A stretch of 64,000 nucleotides of DNA from Amblyornis subalaris (lineage: Eukaryota; Chordata; Aves; Passeriformes; Ptilonorhynchidae). Both the position numbers and the translations under genes were made by a program. Below, one piece after another: positions 38,301-50,283 of this stretch; within the stretch, counting starts at the first letter, position 1, and every line of letters starts with the position of its first letter. The stretch spans positions 62,001 through 126,000 of the forward strand of contig JACAXG010000205.1 of NCBI GenBank assembly GCA_018881555.1, read 5' to 3'. The notes beneath the pieces were generated by a model. That model ran no database searches and was not told the origin of the DNA. It saw only the letters and a program-made list of their open reading frames with translations.

Positions 38301-41048
38301 CTCACAGGAGCAGAATTCCAGATGCTGGCTTAAATGTAGTTTAATGCCTTCACTCTTGGGACAGTGAAAATTTCCAAAGTAGAATGATGCCAAGAAACCT
38401 ATCGTCTTATTTCTCCCCATCACTTGCTTCTGGAAACAAACACTTCCTGATTGTAGTTAGTAAAGGTGTACTAACAAACCAAGAGACTCAAGATTATATT
38501 AGTTTCTTCTTGGGAGGCTTTGCCGGATGGTGCAAAATCAAGGTCTGAGTAATCCCTTGATGATGGGTAAAGGGAAGCGATCCTGTTGCCTTCTGTGTTA
38601 TTTTTTAGCACTTAGTTGAGGGAGAACTTAGAGGAGAATAGACTGCAAACTGCTGCAGTATGGTACTGAAGTTCGCAGTCACCTCCTACTGTTCAGCTGT
38701 GCCAAATATTGACCTTCAGTGCTCTCATTTGTAATTCTGCAGGAACCTGCAAACCAGTAAGTTTTCAGAGCAGTGGAAGGAACCTGCAGTTTCTATGTAA
38801 GAGACTGGAGCAATGAGGAACAAGACCTTAAAGACACTGGGGCAAAAACTGTAGTATGTGGTTGTTCATTGTACAGGTGAGGATTGTGAATAACTGGAAT
38901 CTCCTTTTCAATCACTTAATCTAAGTATTGCAAGTTCAAAACAATGCTGAAGACCAGATGCTTGAAAGGAGGAGAAGGTAGGAGTAATGACCCCCCCATC
39001 CTATAAAAATTTGGCAAGGAAAGCTGGGAATTTCAGCAGGGAGTTTTTCCTTACCAGCAGTTTCAAATGTACCAAGTTCACTTTTGAGCTGGGTGGTGGT
39101 GTTCCTTTTCGTGTGTTTAACAGGGACTCTGTAGAAGGTCTTTTGAGATTTGTTGTGTTCCGAATTCTTGAACAGTTGAGATTTTCAGCTGGTGAGTTCA
39201 AAATTATGTTTGTACTCAGTATTTTATGCAGACCAAGTGAAGTTATTTGAATATCAATATGCTAATAATGAGGGGACGCTGACGTATTGTTTGTCCAAAC
39301 ACGTGCGAGAGTTGATTTGGAGAAGACTTCGAAAGTGATTAAGACACGGGTGCTGAAAAGAAATGTTCAGTGGATGGCCTCTAACCTGGTTGCTGAATGA
39401 TTTTTCACTTGCCCCAGCTTTGTGTCTCTGGTTTTTTGCCTTGTGACCTGCCTGCAAGGCATCCAGTGTCCCCCCAGGTAAATGTGACTCTTTTTTGGTG
39501 CGTTCAGTTCTTTGTCGTGGGCACCAACAACGATCCTGGGTTTCCTGTTGCTTTGAGTTGTGTTTCTGGTTGTGAATCTTGGCTGCTGAGTACTCCGGTG
39601 TGGCAGCCAGGTGTGGAGAGGATTTAACTCCCACTCTAAAATTGGGCAGGGCTAATCATGCAGGATAGCTGCTCTGCTGGTGGACATGTTGGACCATGTA
39701 ATGCACACTCTTCACAGCCAGCTTCCTCACTGATGCCAAAACCAACAGGGCTTGGGAAGTTGAGAAACCAACAGCTTTGGTGCTGTTGATCACTGGGATG
39801 GTTTGCAGTCCAACTGTGGCTTCACTCCTCACAGTCTTTAGTTTTGTCATCCCAGGCAATTGACTGCTGGTGATTTGGTTGCTCTCAGACGGGTTGCCTT
39901 CCTGTTTGAAAAATGTAGGCAGTAAACACCAAGATAAAAATTAAATCTTTGACATCAAATAAATGAAATAAAACCTTAGGGTTTCTAACTGGCAAACTGT
40001 ACTACTGATGAATGGTAGTTCTACCAATTCTATATTTTAGTAGTCTTAATACTAAACCTGGATGATGAATTTTACTGTCAGTATGGACCATTTTTTGTAT
40101 CAGTTGCCATTGCAACCCACAGGGAAATAATCTTAAGTTTTACTACTGTCTTCCTTACACAGTAATTATAATGGGACCTATCTTTCTATGGTATCTCTAG
40201 CTTAAAAATAAAGATAATTAAAAACAATGCAGCCAGCCAGCTGTGTTTCATAACACCTAAGTTTAACAGATGGAGGAGTTTCTAATACTTGACTTGGCAT
40301 AATTCTTTGAAATAGCACCTGTGTCTTTTTTTAATCTTCTTGGTCTCATTAGAATTCTTCGTATTCTAAATACAGAACTAAGTGTGGAAATAGTTAAAGG
40401 GTAAAATTCTCTAAGTATTAGTAATGTAATAATATCCCTAAGGACCTCTCTCAAGGTTTGATGAACCTTATAGTAGAAGTATTGAAACATAAAAATAAAA
40501 ACTATTTCAGCATATAGTGAAAATTCAATTTATAATTAAAAAGCCTAAATTCTGTATTTTGGTGTCATTAAGATATGTTCTCATGAGGGAAAATCGGTGC
40601 TGTGGAAAAACACTTACCCTGCTTTAAGTGATAATAAATATTCTAACTTAGTATTAAACTACCACTATGCTTCTGTTCCTAAAAAATGTGTTTTAAATGA
40701 TTCATTGGTGACACCTTGCTAGTTGAGATAATCTCAAGATATATTTCAATTTTTTCAAAGAAATTACTTGTTTGAGACAGAAGAGTTTGTGTTTTCAGAC
40801 GGAAGTATTTGTGTTTCACTGGTCTGCAGTGCTAGTTTGCTACAGCACAAAAGTGTAGTGAACTTTAAAAGACAAGTGATAGGGACGCGTCTTAAAATTT
40901 TAGTTCAAAATGTCTGTCTTGGTGAAACGTGCAGGACTTTTGAAGGCTTCTCTGTGTCAGAGGGTGAGGTGTTCAGCATAGAAACTAGTATAGGAAAATA
41001 CGAATAGACAGAAAACCAGATAACTCCCATATTGGAATGAGTTGCATC

Positions 41049-41070
41049 CACCATACAAAAATGTATGGTG
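41049..41070. repeat. Perfect 9-bp inverted repeat with AAAA loop
   Basis: CACCATACA (41,049-41,057) is followed by AAAA and its exact complement TGTATGGTG (41,062-41,070). It is a short isolated dyad inside intron 1. The flanks do not extend the pairing. Confidence 0.8.
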
Positions 41071-41580
41071 AAAGCCCTTCACCCTGGTTACTTCTCAAAT
41101 GAGAATTGCCCATGTTAACAGAAGAACCAGTGATGAAATACTGTAACTTCTCTCCAAGGGAAACACACTTCACTTAGAGTGTTTTGAATGTACTTGAGTA
41201 TTTTTGCATGAATGATTCACCTCTCATTAGCATTTCTGCACCTACGTGTTCCAGAAATTTTACTAGATCTGATAGTAGCCCTTTGGGCTAGAAGTGTAAT
41301 AATGCTATTTCTTGTTCTGCCATCCTTACAGCTGCTTGATGAGGAGGGAGAATGGGATGTGTTGCTGGGGAGTTCACTTCTGTTGGGATTCCAGTTATTG
41401 AACAGAAGGAAGTGCAAAGTGCACACCTGCAAATGCCTTTTCAGAGTCCCTCGGCTGAAATACTACGAGTTGGATTGCAGCAATCTACTCTTCCTGAGAA
41501 ATTCCCTTCTGTGCCTGGGCATTTATGAGATGCCCTTGCTGTTACTGCTGCCTCACGCTGAGATTTGGGGTGGGAATCAG

Positions 41581-41633
41581 TTGGTTTGGTTTTGTTCTTG
41601 TTTTTTTGGGTTTTTTCCTGTTTTGTTTTTTTG
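41581..41633. repeat. T/G-rich low-complexity tract
   Basis: Runs of T broken by G and GG (TTTGGTTTTG, TTTTTTTGGG) with almost no A or C. It is simple sequence in intron 1. It also forms the end of a 140-codon chance frame, giving that frame its Phe-rich tail. Confidence 0.75.
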
Positions 41634-42123
41634 ATCACTACTTGCTGAGTCTTTGAGTTAACTGATCAATCTCTATGCAGATTTTGAAGGAAAATGCAAT
41701 GTTAAGGTGAACCTGAAGGAACTGAAAAATGCTCAACAGAGACTTCCGTTAAAAGGATATGGCAAGGGAACTAAATGATACATTGCAGCATGACATGTTA
41801 GTGTGTTTCTTACTACTTACTGTGCTTTGTTGCTTTTTTTCCTACTGTGTTTTCAGTGCCAAGTGAGACTCTTGAAATGGTCTCCATGTAGAGGCACTAA
41901 CCTACTTGGGGGAGAATTTCCATTTTCTTAAAAATGGCTCTTTTCAAACCCATAGTTCAGTTGCTGTCAGAGGAGATGAAAATAGTATGAGATAAAACTG
42001 TCTGAAAGATTTCACCATTTTGGTATTGGTTGGTGGCGTTTTTTAAAATTATTTTACAATCTTTTATTTACATGTCTTTTGGGAGACATCCACAAGCTGA
42101 ATAGAGAAGAGACATGTGAAACT

Positions 42124-42196
42124 TTGTTTTTGTTTTTATTGTAATTTTTTTTGTTTGTGTTTGGTGTTTTTTGTTTTGGGGTTTTTTCTTTTCCTT
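42124..42196. repeat. T/G-rich low-complexity tract
   Basis: TTTTTG and TTTTGTTTG-like units over about 70 bases, followed at 42,230 by a run of 12 T. On the minus strand it gives the Lys/Asn/Thr-rich tail of a chance frame. No function is implied. Confidence 0.75.
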
Positions 42197-45100
42197 GGAG
42201 GCTTTGTATCCAGGAATCTTTCATAGCTTTTTTTTTTTTTAAATTTGTGTCTTTCATCTTCAACCCTTGGTTCAGTGTTTGTATTGGAATAAACATTCAA
42301 GTATAGCAAAACTGAGGAGGAGGAGTTGGGGGGGAGGTTAACAGTAGTGATTGACACACCAATTGATGTGTGGTTGATGCATGATCTGATGCTGATCTGA
42401 CACTGGGTCCCCAGCTGCCATTTCGTTTCGACCCCTACTTTATAGAGTGGAAGATAATCGGTCACTTCACTGTCAAATGTGATTTCGAGCTGGGCATTGC
42501 ACTCAGTTAGGTGCAAGTTTACTGTGTGATGGTTTGCGTGCTGCTCTCTGCAGGCAGACCAAGGGGTTTTTTAAAGCCAGAGTCAAGGGGGAAATGCACA
42601 AAAAACCCAAGAAGCTTTAAAATTGTATTCCTGTACTTTAAAATTTTATTTAAAATGCACAAAAAGAATTAATTGCCTAGCTAATTCTTGTGGCGGTTGA
42701 ACTATTACAAAAAAGTTGTCAATATGTGTGGCTGGCCCGAGTATTTTGTAGGGTCATCATGGTAGAACTTTTAATGTTGTATGTTTTAGTAATACAGGCC
42801 TGCTTTTATAGTGTGACAATCTTCACCCCTCCCTTCCCCCATTTATTTATACTTAGTTTTGTTTTTCTAAATCCTTAACTGGATTCATTTTCCTGTAGTT
42901 GTCTGCTATCTTGCACTTTGGCTGCTGTAAGAAGTGCAACACTGGCTGTGTTGGCTGTAGTTGCTGCAGTCTGTGCACNCTTACTGTACACTGGCTCTGA
43001 AAGCTGTCAGATTTCTTTTTAGCACACAGGGTTTACTGGTGTGCCTGCTACATCCTCTTTGTTCTTCTTCCGAGTTTTCTGCTTTCCTTCTGGACACGCT
43101 GCCTTTAGTTCAGCAGACAGATTATGATGTCTGCTCTTTCTGGTCTTTACAGTGCAGAATCCTTCTGGTAGAATCCTTTTGCTCTTAGACATCACACGTG
43201 TTTCAGCACTATTTTTAATAAGCCAGATGACGGTGTCTGGCATGGGAAAAGAGAGAGAGCCTAAAGCTCTCTCTTCACCTGTACTCACTGTGCCTAGTGA
43301 GATTTTGAGGAACAGTTGAATTAGTGCACTCACTGGATCAGTGCTTGAAATTCTTGATTATTGACTTAATCAGCTTGCTACTAGAGACTGAAAGAGATCC
43401 TCATTTCTTAATTGTGGTTATGCATTGAAAGGATTTTCTTTTTTTTTCAATCCTTTATGAAAATATTTTTATTTTTTTCTAACNTAGGCTAGACCTTCAG
43501 TTCACACTTGGAAGCCAAGTTGTTGTCTTGCAAAAGAAGGCTGCAGCTGATGCCTGTTTGAGGGAATAGAAGTGCTCATTTCCTTTCTGTCAGTGCTAGA
43601 CTTCCACCATGCAGATTATAGCAGATGTTACTGACCCAGCAGATATTTTTACTTCACTTTCAATGGTGAAGGACAAGCATGGTCATTAATGTTCAGCTTA
43701 AGTTTAACTTTGCAAGTAGATTTGATGAGTTTCCTCTTTATATTGCTGTTTCCATACTTTTTAAATTCAGGGTTGGTTGTTCTTATTTTGTTGTTTTGGG
43801 TTTTATTATGTTGTGGGGTTGTTGTATTTTTTTTTAATTTGGGTTCTGTTTCTTTTAAGGTTTTTTGCAGAGAAAAAGGTGAAAGTTAAGATACTACATA
43901 TTATCTTAACAAGTGCTCATGGCTTGTAGAAGCATTGCTACACTAAACACTTGTACCTGAAGCTGCTATTTCAAGAATGCAGTAACAAAAACTGCAAGAC
44001 GTGCTATTGCTGTCTGTTTCTGGGATGTGGGAGGACAAGATGGGGAGATGCCCTAGTTGTTCGCTTTATGTATTGCCTCCATATTGACAACTGGAAGAAA
44101 TGCAGAGTTTGACAAACTGTAGAAAACTTAAAGGGGTTTTGAAGATGTCGATAAGGCCGTCTTGCGAGTTTTGGAGGCTTCTATGTATTGATGTGAAGAC
44201 TTTAAACAACTAGCACTGTTAGAAAAGAAAATTAAAAATTACCATCTCAGGTATAGTGGAGGGAATATAAGTAAACAGTGTTTATAGACTAATCTTTCTG
44301 TGCAGAACTAGAAACTCTGTCGAACTGGTCTTACTCATAGCATGGTGGCAGGACATTGCATAGAAATACTGTGACTAAAGAGTTGACAGAAATTTAGCCA
44401 AAAGTTCTGAAAAAGATTATTTGAATTATTGAAGTCATTCTTAGAACAGGTGCAAATTCTTATGTTTTAGCAGCACTGACATATTTTCAAAGTAAACTGT
44501 GTAAAAAGAAAAATTGCCCTGTGTCTAGAACCTTACTAAAATAAATTTACTCCGTAGCAAATGTAAGCTGTAGAAAAAAATATTGTATTCAGAAGGTGCT
44601 CCTGGTTCCATCTGTGTGAAATAAGTTAAAACTTATCACCTTTTATTTTCATCATTGATAACAAGAAACATTGCTGTCATATGCCAAATGCAGTGGGTAT
44701 CTGTGCCCTTTCTAGTATCACTTTATGTTAGGATCAAATTTCCAGAATTTTTGGGGTTTCTGTGATGCTTTTAAAAGTAATGTTTCCTCGAAGGTCACTA
44801 GAGGAAAAAAAAGTATGGTACTTCTTTCTCTTAGAATAAGTTTGATGGAGAAGCACTAAAGCCAGCTTTAATTGGAAAGGACAGTGACTCCCTGATGTCA
44901 CACTGCTTTTCTGTTTGGTTGTCTTTTTTCTATCCAGCTGTCTTCATTAATATTTGCTGCTAGTTTGGCTATGTCATAAATCCTTGAAGAGTTTTCAAAA
45001 CATCACGTTACAGGCTGCTAGTTGCTACCAGTGTGCAGCAGCTGCACTTACCTGTGTCGAGTGTGAGCTGAACTCTCAGGCTGCACATTGTAGAGGTAAA

Positions 45101-47239
45101 AAATGGCTTTAGCTCACCTTGGACTTCCATCTCCTCTTGATCGGAGGGATAAGGTACGCTCTTCTGTCAGGCACTGGACCTTAAGCCAGAGACTATAATC
45201 TTTTGGCACAGATGGTAGTACCTGAAGAATGACTTCAAATTTCTCGTTCCTGGACACAGTCATCCCAGAATAAAGGAGAAATGTAAATGATGGTGCCTGG
45301 ACAATAACAGGGATGACAGACAGACTTGATTAAAAAAAAGAAAAGTGGATTTTTTTTTTTATTATAAGTGTTCTCCCTTACAACTGCTTGGAAAGCCACT
45401 GATGTTGCCTTGTTTCTGTCCTTTCACTCATTTGCATAGTTAGAGCAGTTTGCTGCTGGCTATTAATTCATTGATTCAGATGATGGATCTGAAAACACCA
45501 GCTCTGCAGCTGGTTTATGTGGTCTGTGACATTTTGCTTGAGGGAGATGTACATTGAAGCAACATTGAGTACACTGAGTGGATGCACTGAATGTCAGCTA
45601 AGGCCAAATTCATAATTGTATGGTTTGCCTTCATTTGTGCTAAGTTGGAGATGGCAGACAACTACAAGAACATAAAAATATTAGAAGACTTGATGTAAAA
45701 TGATAGCTGGAATACAGCATAAGGGAATGTCAAGTGATACATGTGGCCCGCTGTGCTGTATGCTCAGTCTCAAACTGTGAACGTGTTTTAACATCAGGAG
45801 CAAGGTCTTGGGCCTGTGTACAGTTTCACAGTGTTATCAGCTTTTGGATAACTTGGAAGGAATCAAATAAGTGAGTGACATATTGGGAATTGGTAAGAAA
45901 CGATCAGAGGGTAAGAGCACATGATCAGACAGTGGATCTGTGAGTGTTTTGCTTCTTGGATACTGTGTGTAGCTCTCACCTTGGCCTCTCCAGAAGAGTA
46001 CAGTGCTAGAGTAGAGTTATGTAAGAGCAGCAGGAGCAATCAGAGACATGAAATGACTTCTTTTGAATGGAAGATGCTAGCTTATTAGGGCGATTTTCCA
46101 ACACAGATGCTACTGTGCAGCAATTAAACTAACAGGAGGTGATTTTGAAATAATAAAGTCCTCCTTTTAACAATGTAAAGAGGGAGTCCTTGCTGCAGGG
46201 AGTTTTGCGGATGCTCTGTTTTTGCGATGGTAAGAAGAGTGTTCCTGAAAGAGAGATTGGGTAGATTATTGGTGGCTGTGGAGGAGTTTAGAGAAACACC
46301 GCTCTCTGGTTGTGCCACTGCATGTGCTACTTTAGATGTGTGTTTCTGGCCACTGTTGAAGGCAGAAACTTTGGTGTGACCCATGTAGCTGTTCTTGCTG
46401 GATGATAGGTTTTGAAATTGTACTGCTTCTGTCTGGGAAACCAGGTCCTTCTCTGCATTTGGTGAACTAGAAGTCCTCTGTGCTTGGAAACGTTGCCTTG
46501 TTTCAAAGTTGAAAGTAGTGATGTGCAACATGATACGTGATAGTAATTACAGCCCTTAGGGTGGTTGATATTAGAATCTTTGGGTATTGGGGCTGCTGCT
46601 GGATCTGCAGTATTAATTGTATTCCAGCCTGTACTGCTTGCTCTGGTTCTGCTGCATATGCATCTGTCTTCCTCCCAAAACAAATGGAGCTTCCTCTCAG
46701 AGCATCTTGGGCCACCTTTCTGCAGGGCATGGAGAGGGACTGGAATTGATTGGCAGTGCTTTGCTTTTTTTGTCCTCTCAGAAGAGTGCAGGAGCAATGT
46801 ACCCAATGTGCTGAGCTGTTATGGCTCTGGACACTGACAGAACATGAAGGGGGCTGTAAAAGCAGAAGGCTGATACTGCATTAGGTAAAAAAGCAGAAGG
46901 GAACTTCAGTGCCACTTTGAACTGTAGTCTCCATCACTGTAAGTTTTCTAAAAATGGATTCAGACTCGGGGACTGAAGGATTGATTAAAGAATTAGATGT
47001 TGAGGTGCAGAAGTATTTTGACTGCTGGCCTAGAATTTGCTGTTAAGGTTTTTTTTTCCTTATTTTTTTGGTATGAATATCTTGAAATACTCAAGCATGT
47101 GAAGATGCTTAGTGCTAAACAGAAATTTAAAGGATCTTTGAGATATGGCTTTGTAGTTAAAGTAAGTGGCGTGTTGGAGAGCTGTTGTAGACCTCTTGTC
47201 ATGCACAGAGTTGGGTGTTGTTGAACAGACACTTAACTT

Positions 47240-47435
47240 GTGCTAGGAAGAAATCATTTATTGTGAGGGTGGTGAGGCACTGGCACAGGTTATCCAGAGA
47301 AGCTGTGGATGCCCCATGCCTGGAAGTGTTCAAGGTCAGGTTGGATTGGGCTTAGAGCAGTCTGGTCTAGTGGAAGGTGTCCATGTCCATGACAGCGGGC
47401 TTGGAAGTAGACCCAAACAGTTCTGTGATTGTGTT
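47240..47435 (+). mobile_element. CR1 LINE, 3'-terminal fragment
   Basis: Reading on the plus strand from 47,257 gives KKSFIVRVVRHWHRLSREAV, then DAPCLEVFKVRLDWA, a stop, SSLV, a second stop and WKVSMSMTAGLEVD. This is the CR1 ORF2 C-terminus (family form: FFTVRV-x-HWNRLPREVVDAPSLEVFK-x-RLD-x-ALSNLVWWKVS). Two in-frame stops and severe 5' truncation make it a fossil. The usual 3' end (CTGTGATTGTG near 47,430) closes it. It lies in intron 1 in the same orientation as the gene. Confidence 0.9.
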
Positions 47436-49055
47436 TAAAATGCTGCATACTGAGCATACTAGATGGAAAATATTCTGGGTTACTTTGATCAAATGTAAGT
47501 AACTTTTTCTTTTGTTTTGTTTTCTTCCTCACACTGCCCTGTTTCTCTCTCTGGATTGCGGTTGCACCTGTATGGACGTGTTGCTGCAATGCTTCAAATT
47601 CATCATTTTACTGGACTACTTCTGGATGTATTCTGTTGATATCTTCAATCCTGGAAATGATGGAAACGTGTTGTTTACAAAGTAGCTGTAAGTATTACTT
47701 TGATGCAGATGTTTTACAGCTAATGTGGGAATAGAAGCAGCATTAGGTTTTTAGTAGGTGAACTAAAACTGAGCTTAGGTAGCAGCTGGTTGAAAATCAG
47801 GAAGGGATGAAAGTTAAGAGGAAGGTATTGTAAGTATTAGAAACATGAGATCTCACTTGGCACCGTGTACAAGACAGTGGGAGTCAATTCTTTTGCAGAA
47901 AAAATCCTAAGTTCTTTTAAAAGCTGTTGCAGGAATTAAAGAAACTCAATTTCTAGTTTGTTTTGGTCTGTTGAGAAGTAGCAAGTGATGAACAAATGCA
48001 ACCATTTAAAAACCAGTGTATTGAAATCTTCAGTTTTAATTGGTATACCAGAAATCTGGATCTAGCATCCAGCTTCAGTTTTTTTAAAAGGCTCTTTCCT
48101 ATGGAGGATAAATGCTCACATTAAATACAGCATTAATGCCCAGTGTAACACTTCATACATCTTCATCTTTCTGGTTAGTAACAATTATATTTCATTATCT
48201 AAAAATGTGAGTGTAATTGCTCTAGACACACTTAATAGAGCAAACAACCCGAAAGTTGCCATCTATTCTTTTTTAGCATTTCATACTCAGTAATCTAGAA
48301 GTTCTTAGGAGTAGAACTATCCTACATGTGGAGGATTATATTTATATTGTATTTGTATATGTAAATACATGAAGAGGAAGGGAAGAGAAATAACTGTAGT
48401 TCAGAAAAGAATTACATGGAAACCCATTCTTTTAAGCAAAAGAAGCATTAGCTAATGAGGGAGTGAGCTGTTTCTGGTAAACATGACATGCTTTAAAAGG
48501 TATGTAGATACTAAAAAATGTAGGTGGTTGACAAGTAGAACTATTAGAAGTGTCTAATTGTGATTAGATATTTTACATCTGGTAGGATGAAGAACAGTTC
48601 CATATCCTTAATGGTTATTAAGGACCTGCACTGTTAAGGAGCTCTTTAATATCTTGAAAGGTACTGACCTGCGTGTCATGTAATGTCTCTGAAGCACTGG
48701 CTCCTGCTCAGGGTTTTAGATGGTGATAAATTCCATTCCTCAGGTGTAATTGTAGTAATGGGTTGGAAAATTAAAACAAATATTTGGATTTTAAATTCCT
48801 GGCTGATTTTTTTTTAATATTTTGTAACCTTTCAGATGAGACTATAGCTGCACCAAAGGCTACATTGAAACAAAAAGCTTCTTTAAAAAAGTTTCTTGAT
48901 GACGCCACACAAAGGTTCCTACATTTGGAGAAGTAATAACATTTGTTGCATTGTATTTTAGCTTGAACCTCTAACTTAGTGTTTGTAGTGGTGTAGCTTT
49001 GCTTGAGGTTAATAGTTTGTTTGCCAAATGGAGAAATCAGTTACGTGACTTAAAG

Positions 49056-49083
49056 CAGCTAGTCCATTCGTGGACTAGTGCTG
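49056..49083 (+). repeat. Hairpin with TTCG loop
   Basis: CTAGTCCA (49,059-49,066), loop TTCG, then the exact complement TGGACTAG (49,071-49,078). The flanking CAG and CTG could extend the stem across a 2-base bulge. In RNA a UUCG loop is a stable tetraloop class, although the favoured closing pair is C-G and here it is A-U. It lies 1.1 kb before septin exon 2. Confidence 0.7.
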
Positions 49084-50180
49084 TTGGATTGCAAAAAACT
49101 AGTTCTTCCATTCAAGAAAAATTTTTTTAAATTCCTCTGTCCTCTTGAAGATAATCTTAGCGAGTGGAATTTGTAGACAACACTTCAGCTATGTGGATAT
49201 ATACAACTCTCTTAAACTCTGAGCGAGTACCAGCATCACGTAGCATCCTCTCACCTGTGTACAGATACAAAGCCTTAAGGCTGAAATCATTGCTCTATGA
49301 GAAGCAGTACCTTGTGTTGCTTCAAGTAGACAGTTGCCTCAAGAAAGTATTTTCAGATTCTTTGCAAGATAAGTAAACTGTCTTGTCTGATAAGACAGTC
49401 CTCAGACCTGCTGTGTTAAACGAACACATTTCTAGGATTCTGCTAGAAGAGTGGTGTAAAGGTAGCATGGTTGATCTTTGAAACATTGCTGGGCCTAGTA
49501 CAGTGAGGAGGGGGCGTTTTAAACACCTTCAGCACACATTAATGTGGTGAGGACAAGTAATGGCAAACATCCAGAACTCCCCTCTTGTTTTGTAGTAGGC
49601 AGTATTTTGGGCAACTTTCACAGTACAAGGCAGCTGAAGTTTTGCCTTTATGGGGGGTTTGTTGCAGGGCATTCTGCATTAGTGTAGGCTTAGGTTTAAC
49701 AGGAAGGCCTCCAGTTGTGGGGCACAGCAGCAGAGGGTGTCAGGTTGGTTCCCATCATGTTGGGGCAGTAGCACCATGACTTGGAAGTATAGGAAAGGTA
49801 CATTCGTACTGCTGGCCTGTGTTTCAAATGGGCATTGGTACCAAGTTGATGATATTTTGATTTGTTTGCACATGCACACTCTTCTGCTTGTACGGTCATA
49901 ATGTGGCAATTGTACTTGCTCTAAATACTGTTAGCATAGCTGAATTTCTGTGCCAGTTTTTTGGCTGTCCAGTCAAAAAAAATTTTTTTCTTATTTAGTG
50001 CTGCAGTTCATTGCACTGTCTTGGATGTGGACAGCTTGGGTTATTGAGAGTTTGGGTAGATGGTGCTTCTCTACAAATGTGAAAATGAAGTGAACATTTC
50101 AATAAATAAAAATAGAAGCCAATTAAGAAATTATGTGCTTTTCTTTTAACTTTTTCTTCCATAAATATCTCTTGCTTTAG

Positions 50181-50283
50181 CAACAGAAGAACCTTGAAGG
50201 ATATGTGGGGTTTGCAAATCTTCCAAATCAGGTTTACCGAAAGTCTGTGAAGAGAGGATTTGAATTCACGCTCATGGTAGTAG
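50181..50283 (+). CDS. SEPTIN7: Septin 7 exon 2 (N-terminal segment up to the P-loop)
   Basis: The 103-nt exon encodes 34 codons plus one base. The peptide includes [16 protein letters not shown] followed by the basic stretch RKSVKRG and then FEFTLMVV; the split codon begins the first glycine of the GxxxxGKS P-loop. This is the vertebrate septin 7 sequence, effectively unchanged from mammals. Septin 7 is a GTP-binding cytoskeletal protein. It occupies an essential position in septin hetero-oligomers with SEPT2- and SEPT6-group members and acts in cytokinesis, cortex rigidity, cilia and dendrites. The segment here contains helix alpha-0 of the NC interface and the polybasic membrane-binding region. 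The acceptor is TTGCTTTAG (ending 50,180), with an in-frame TAG at 50,178-50,180, so the exon cannot extend upstream in frame. The donor G|GTGAGT lies at 50,284. The rest of the protein is outside the window. Confidence 0.96.

Larger units (their letters stand above)
32363..50180 (+). other. SEPTIN7: SEPTIN7 intron 1 (about 17.8 kb)
   Basis: It runs from the GTGAGT donor at 32,363 to the acceptor CTTGCTTTAG ending at 50,180. Large first introns are usual for CpG-island genes. Most of it is AT-rich, with clear T-over-A and G-over-C excess on the plus strand, as expected for a transcribed strand. It contains a CR1 fragment (about 47,240-47,435), T/G-rich low-complexity tracts, a 9-bp and an 8-bp perfect hairpin (41,049 and 49,059), and exon-like acceptor sites at 33,008 and 48,835. 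Open frames inside it (for example 41,212-41,634 plus, 46,124-46,806 minus) have no recognised homology. Single N bases occur at 34,595, 34,763, 42,979 and 43,484. Confidence 0.7.

Noticed and set aside
41212..41634. Plus-strand 140-codon Leu/Phe-rich frame in intron 1
   Set aside because: There is no recognisable family. Its Phe-rich end is the T/G low-complexity tract, and hydrophobic bias follows from T-rich sequence.
42054..42516. Minus-strand frames of 80 and 126 codons with Lys/Thr/Asn-rich ends
   Set aside because: The tail is the reverse reading of T/G-rich simple sequence. The remaining part has no recognised similarity and is within chance length.
47290..47589. Minus-strand 99-codon frame
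   Set aside because: It is the antisense shadow of the plus-strand CR1 fragment at about 47,240-47,435.
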